Below are positions 60,685-64,000 of a DNA stretch of 64,000 nucleotides, piece after piece. The DNA is from Mycobacterium stomatepiae. Lineage in GTDB: Bacteria > Actinomycetota > Actinomycetes > Mycobacteriales > Mycobacteriaceae. Numbering within the stretch: the stretch's first letter is position 1; each line of letters begins with the position of its first letter. The notes below the pieces were generated by a model. The model was given only the letters and a program-made list of their open reading frames with translations, was not told the DNA's origin and did not search any database. The position numbers were made by a program, and so were the translations under genes. The stretch spans positions 1,860,001 through 1,924,000 of the forward strand of contig NZ_AP022587.1 in assembly GCF_010731715.1 (NCBI RefSeq), given 5' to 3'.

Positions 60685-62562
60685 TCAGGCGTGCCCCTCG
60701 GTCTCGTCGTCGAACAGCGGCCGAATTCCGCGGGCATGCTGAATCTCGTCGTTGCTTGTTCCGGCGGCCACCATCGGCCACACCTGCGCGTCGGCGCCGA
60801 CGATGAAGTCGATCACCACCGGGCGGTCGTTGATCTCGCGCGCCTGGTTGATCGCGTCAACGACGTCTTCTTCACGCTCACAACGTATTCCGACACAACC
60901 CAGCGCCTCGGCCAGCTTCACGAAGTCCGGGATGCGATGCGAGTGCGTGGCCAGGTCGGTCTGCGAGTAGCGCTCCTCGTAGAACAGGCTCTGCCACTGC
61001 CGCACCATGCCCAGGTTGCCGTTGTTGATCAGCGCCACCTTGATCGGCACGCCCTCGATCGCACAGGTGGCCAACTCCTGGTTGGTCATCTGGAAACACC
61101 CGTCGCCGTCGATCGCCCAGACCTCGGCCTCGGGACGAGCGACCTTGGCGCCCATGGCCGCCGGGATGGCGAACCCCATGGTGCCCAGCCCACCGGAGTT
61201 GAGCCAGGTGCGCGGCTTCTCGTAGGAGATGAACTGGGCCGCCCACATCTGGTGCTGCCCAACGCCGGCGACATAGATGGCGTCGGGTCCGGCGATCTTG
61301 CCGAGCTGCTCGATCACGTACTCCGGGCTCAGGCTGCCGTCGCTCTGCGGACCGTAGCTCAGCGGATAGGTGGACTGCACTTCGTCCAGATATTTCCACC
61401 AGGCCGTCATGTCGATCTTGCCCGGGGTTTCGTACTGGCGCAGCATCGCGATCAGGTCGGTGATGACCGCTTTGACGTCGCCGACGATCGGCACGTCGGC
61501 GACCCGGTTCTTGCCGATCTCGGCCGGGTCGATATCGGCGTGGATGACCTTGGCTTCGGGCGCAAAGGAATCGAGCTTGCCGGTCACCCGGTCGTCGAAA
61601 CGCGTGCCCAGCGCGATCAGCAGATCACTGCGCTGCAGCGCCGCCACCGCGGCGACCGTGCCGTGCATGCCCGGCATACCCAGGTTCTGCCGGTGGCTGT
61701 CCGGGAAGGCACCCCGCGCCATCAGCGTGGTGACCACCGGGATCCCGGTCAGCTCGGCCAAATCCCGCAACTGCTCGGTCGCCTCGCCACGGATCACGCC
61801 GCCGCCCACGTAGAGCACCGGTTTACGCGCCCGCGCGATCAGCTTGGCAGCCTCCCGGATCTGGCGGCTGTGCGGCTTGAGGTTCGGCTTGTAACCGGGC
61901 AAGTCCATTTTCGGCGGCCAGCTGAAGGTGCACTGGCCCTGCAACACATCCTTGGGGATGTCGACTAGCACCGCGCCCGGTCGTCCCGAGGACGCGATGT
62001 GGAAGGCCTCGGCCATCACCCGCGGAATCTCGTCACCGGAGCGGACCAGGAAGTTGTGCTTGGTGATCGGCATTGTGATGCCGGAGATGTCGGCTTCCTG
62101 GAAGGCGTCGGTCCCGATCAGCGACCGCCCCACCTGCCCGGTGACGGCGACCACGGGGATCGAATCCATCTGCGCATCCGCCAGGGGGGTCACCAGATTG
62201 GTGGCACCGGGGCCCGACGTGGCCATCATGACGCCGACCTTGCCGGTCGCGTGCGCGTAGCCGCTTGCCGCGTGACCCGCGCCCTGCTCGTGCCGAACCA
62301 GCACGTGCCGCAGCTTTTTCGAGTCGAACAGCGGATCGTAGACCGGCAGCACCGCGCCGCCCGGGATCCCGAAGATGACCTCGACGTCGAGTTCCTCCAA
62401 CGACCGGATTACCGACTGAGCACCGGTAAGTTGGTGCGGTGCAATATGTCTCGATTGCTTGGCCGGAACTTTTGCGGGGGCTTCGGTGCTTTCCCTGGCG
62501 GCCGGCGCCCAGTCGTCGCCATTCCGCGACTCGGGTGTCTGTGACTTGGTGGGTGCGCTCAC
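60685..62562 (-). CDS. ilvB: Acetolactate synthase large catalytic subunit
   Basis: The product is 625 residues. Thiamine-diphosphate enzyme motifs are clear: [30 protein letters not shown] with the catalytic Glu, the FAD region and the C-terminal [12 protein letters not shown](ATCA)...NNGN metal/ThDP motif. It makes acetolactate or acetohydroxybutyrate, the first common step for valine, leucine and isoleucine. The GTG at 62562 (VSAPTKSQ) matches the start of M. tuberculosis IlvB1. An attenuator leader lies upstream. Confidence 0.97.
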   Translation of the reverse strand: MSAPTKSQTPESRNGDDWAPAARESTEAPAKVPAKQSRHIAPHQLTGAQSVIRSLEELDVEVIFGIPGGAVLPVYDPLFDSKKLRHVLVRHEQGAGHAASGYAHATGKVGVMMATSGPGATNLVTPLADAQMDSIPVVAVTGQVGRSLIGTDAFQEADISGITMPITKHNFLVRSGDEIPRVMAEAFHIASSGRPGAVLVDIPKDVLQGQCTFSWPPKMDLPGYKPNLKPHSRQIREAAKLIARARKPVLYVGGGVIRGEATEQLRDLAELTGIPVVTTLMARGAFPDSHRQNLGMPGMHGTVAAVAALQRSDLLIALGTRFDDRVTGKLDSFAPEAKVIHADIDPAEIGKNRVADVPIVGDVKAVITDLIAMLRQYETPGKIDMTAWWKYLDEVQSTYPLSYGPQSDGSLSPEYVIEQLGKIAGPDAIYVAGVGQHQMWAAQFISYEKPRTWLNSGGLGTMGFAIPAAMGAKVARPEAEVWAIDGDGCFQMTNQELATCAIEGVPIKVALINNGNLGMVRQWQSLFYEERYSQTDLATHSHRIPDFVKLAEALGCVGIRCEREEDVVDAINQAREINDRPVVIDFIVGADAQVWPMVAAGTSNDEIQHARGIRPLFDDETEGHA

Positions 62563-62617
62563 TCTGGTGATTGTCCTCTTAGTCCTGATTTGGCTGTGGA
62601 AGTTTCGTTGATACGCA

Positions 62618-62654
62618 AGAAAAAACCCCCGCCAGCTCCCGCTGATCGAGGGTT
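62618..62654 (-). terminator. Intrinsic terminator of the ilvB attenuator
   Basis: Stem AACCCTCG (62647-62654, minus strand) pairs with CGGGGGTT (62624-62631), with an inner CAGC/GCTG pairing around a GGGA loop, followed by TTTTCTT. It lies about 55 bases before the ilvB start. A U-tract this clear is uncommon in mycobacteria. Confidence 0.8.
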
Positions 62655-62695
62655 GCGCGTTGGTGCCGGATCGCTTCACATGCTGAAGCAATTAG

Positions 62696-62731
62696 TCACG
62701 CACCAACGCGCCGACTAATTACTACGAGCAT
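62696..62731 (-). CDS. ilvB leader peptide
   Basis: This 11-residue frame (MLVVISRRVGA) has ATG at 62731 and TGA at 62696-62698. Its Leu-Val-Val-Ile run and its overlap with the first strand of the antiterminator stem identify it as an attenuation leader. No clear ribosome-binding site precedes it. Confidence 0.8.
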   Translation of the reverse strand: MLVVISRRVGA

Positions 62732-62886
62732 CCCGGGCTGTCCGGTGGTATCCATAGCCCTCGACGGTAGCCTTCGCACTGCTCAGCCGTCAAATCCGCT
62801 GCGGCGGGGACCAATCGTAGCCACGCGGGTGGTCGTCGGAGGCGGCGCGGAATCGTCGACGCGAGCCGGGGTGGAATGATGCTCGG

Positions 62887-63282
62887 GTGGCTTCCGGTTC
62901 TGCGGCCCCGACACCCGCGCCCATAGTGATCAAAATCTCACCGATGGCCCACTTCGCCGTGGGATTTCTGACGCTGGGATTGTTGATCCCGGTGCTGGCC
63001 TTTCCGGTGTCGACCCCGCTGCTGCTGATCCCGGTGCTGTTGTCCGCATTGATCATCCGGCTCCGCACCGTGGCCGACGGCCAGGGCGTGACGGTGCGGA
63101 ACCTGCTGGGCAGCCAGCAGGTCGGCTGGGACGACATCGACGGGCTGCGCTTCCACCGGGGCTCGTGGGCACGCGCCAAACTCAAGAGCGGAACGGAACT
63201 GCGCTTGCCGGCGGTCACTTTCGCGACACTTCCGCAGCTGACGGCGGCCAGCTCCGGGCGAGTGCCCAACCCTTATCGATGA
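62887..63282 (+). CDS. cfp6: PH-domain membrane protein, CFP6 homologue
   Basis: The product is 131 residues with two hydrophobic helices (about residues 25-57), then a PH-like domain with VGWDDIDGLRFHRGSWARAKL and PAVTFATLPQLT. This matches low-molecular-weight antigen CFP6 (Rv3004) with a longer N-terminus from the GTG at 62887; an ATG at 62944 (MAHFAVGF) would match the 112-residue M. tuberculosis protein. It is divergent from ilvB. Function is unknown. Confidence 0.88.
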   Translation: MASGSAAPTPAPIVIKISPMAHFAVGFLTLGLLIPVLAFPVSTPLLLIPVLLSALIIRLRTVADGQGVTVRNLLGSQQVGWDDIDGLRFHRGSWARAKLKSGTELRLPAVTFATLPQLTAASSGRVPNPYR

Positions 63283-63298
63283 CCGCCTAGAAGGCGGT

Positions 63299-64000
63299 TC
63301 AGGCGATCGGATTGACGCCGTTGAGCAGCACCCACACGGCGATACCGGCGGCGATGCCGGCGAGCAGGCACACGAACGACCCGATGAACGGCCGATGAGC
63401 CCAGCCCCGGTTGGCGTCCAGGCCGTACCGGCCGGGCCCGGACAGCACGACCGCGACGGCCATCACGATCAGCATGACCTGGTATTCGTGGCCCTGCGGC
63501 AGGAAGAACGCGAAGGTGTGCGGCCGCGCCGAGACGCTGGCGAGTAGCCCGTTGATCAGGAACGCCAGGGCTCCCGCCGCGGCCACCGGGGTGAACAAGC
63601 CCAGGACCAGCAGCACGCCGGCGACGATCTCCCCGCCCGCGCTCACGTAGGACAGGATGTCGGCATGCTGGTAGCCGGCGTCGGACAGCGAGTTCTTCAA
63701 CCCGTCCAAACCCTGGCCACCCCACCAGCCGAACAGCTTCTGCAGCCCGTGCGCGCCGAGCACCACCCCGAGGCCGACGCGCGACACCAGCAAACCGAGA
63801 TTCTGGGTGCCGCGGCGGCCGATCGCGCGCTGCCGTTCGTAGTCCTCGCTGGGATCGATCTCGGCGGGTTCGGCCGCCAGATGCCGTGGCGCCGACTGCG
63901 GCTGCGGCTGCACGTACGGCAGCGGCTCGTGCTGGTCGAGCACGTTGTAGGACGGCGCGGCGGGGCTGGCGACCTGATTGGGGTCTTGGTACGGGATGAC
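63299..64000 (-). CDS. DoxX-family membrane protein (5' end outside window)
   Basis: The frame is open from the stop at 63299 to the window edge; a GTG at 63943 is internal because the reading continues upstream with similar proline-rich sequence (VIPYQDPNQ). A cytoplasmic proline-rich N-terminus is followed by the DoxX domain: four helices with ISR-like VSRVGLGVVLGAHGLQKLFG and the ILSYVSAGGEIVAGVLLVLG segment. It matches Rv3005c, reported to form a membrane oxidoreductase complex with SodA and a thiol protein. It is convergent with cfp6. Confidence 0.87.
   Translation of the reverse strand, partial: VIPYQDPNQVASPAAPSYNVLDQHEPLPYVQPQPQSAPRHLAAEPAEIDPSEDYERQRAIGRRGTQNLGLLVSRVGLGVVLGAHGLQKLFGWWGGQGLDGLKNSLSDAGYQHADILSYVSAGGEIVAGVLLVLGLFTPVAAAGALAFLINGLLASVSARPHTFAFFLPQGHEYQVMLIVMAVAVVLSGPGRYGLDANRGWAHRPFIGSFVCLLAGIAAGIAVWVLLNGVNPIA

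Larger units (their letters stand above)
62618..62731 (-). promoter_or_regulatory. ilvBNC attenuator with leader peptide, antiterminator and terminator
   Basis: On the minus strand an 11-codon frame (62731-62696) encodes MLVVISRRVGA, with Leu-Val-Val-Ile at codons 2-5. Downstream are competing stems. The 12-base segment at 62700-62711 pairs exactly with 62655-62666, and 62713-62720 with 62690-62697. A GCTTCA/TGAAGC hairpin (6273-78 and 84-89 of this block, i.e. 62673-62689) comes next. An 8-bp terminator stem (62647-62654 with 62624-62631) is followed by a T-rich tract. Ribosome stalling on the branched-chain codons should favour the antiterminator. Confidence 0.85.

Overview
The window is high-GC actinobacterial DNA from a Mycobacterium, most likely a slow-growing species. 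Gene order and protein sequence closely follow the Mycobacterium tuberculosis stretch that runs from the end of the phthiocerol dimycocerosate (DIM) locus (ppsE-drrABC-papA5) through coaD, pca, recG, ung, ddl, ppk, hupB, leuCD, gltX, serA and ilvBNC to the Rv3005c homologue. Homology statements rest on recognised family sequence and remembered synteny, not on a database search.

1-18.7 kb is an accessory lipid region. A plus-strand run holds the tail of a PpsE-like polyketide synthase, the DrrABC exporter, a PapA5-type acyltransferase and the trans-acting enoyl reductase, joined by 4-base start/stop overlaps or small gaps. A TetR gene follows, with a 29-bp operator and two small membrane proteins. 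Opposing this run is a FadD26-like FAAL gene translationally coupled to a large PKS with order ACP-KS-AT-DH-ER-KR-ACP. FadD has an in-frame amber codon and the PKS a frameshift in a seven-base run. Beyond them are a permease gene with an in-frame amber codon, and an acyltransferase gene that has an in-frame ochre codon and is cut short at its 5' side by the tail of a 13E12/HNH-type repeat protein.

18.7-38.6 kb is mostly core metabolism: coaD, rsmD, pca, a VKOR/DsbA disulfide pair, a frameshifted LipN-type esterase, two tandem aldo-keto reductases, an HNH protein, recG, a DAK2/FakA-type kinase, rpmB, three SDR genes (one frameshifted), a frameshifted DUF1214 gene, ung and thiL. 38.7-50 kb carries a DUF3515 protein, ddl, gpsA, cofC, ppk, mutT1, hupB, leuCD with a divergent IclR regulator, and an F420/PPOX-type protein. 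50-64 kb carries tRNA-Glu and tRNA-Gln, gltX, an FAA hydrolase, an MFS transporter, leuB, serA, an FAD amine-oxidase/phytoene-desaturase-like protein, wrbA, ilvC-ilvN-ilvB behind a leader-peptide attenuator, cfp6 and a DoxX gene running off the right edge.

Branched-chain amino-acid synthesis is the main metabolic theme of the right half (leuC, leuD, leuB, ilvB, ilvN, ilvC, an IclR regulator and an attenuator coding Leu-Val-Val-Ile). The main anomaly is that seven genes carry an in-frame stop or a one-base frameshift, all seven look dispensable, and every recognisable housekeeping gene is intact. Four of the seven are consecutive (7.4-18.4 kb). This looks like selective gene decay, although one-base errors in GC-rich runs could explain the four frameshifts.
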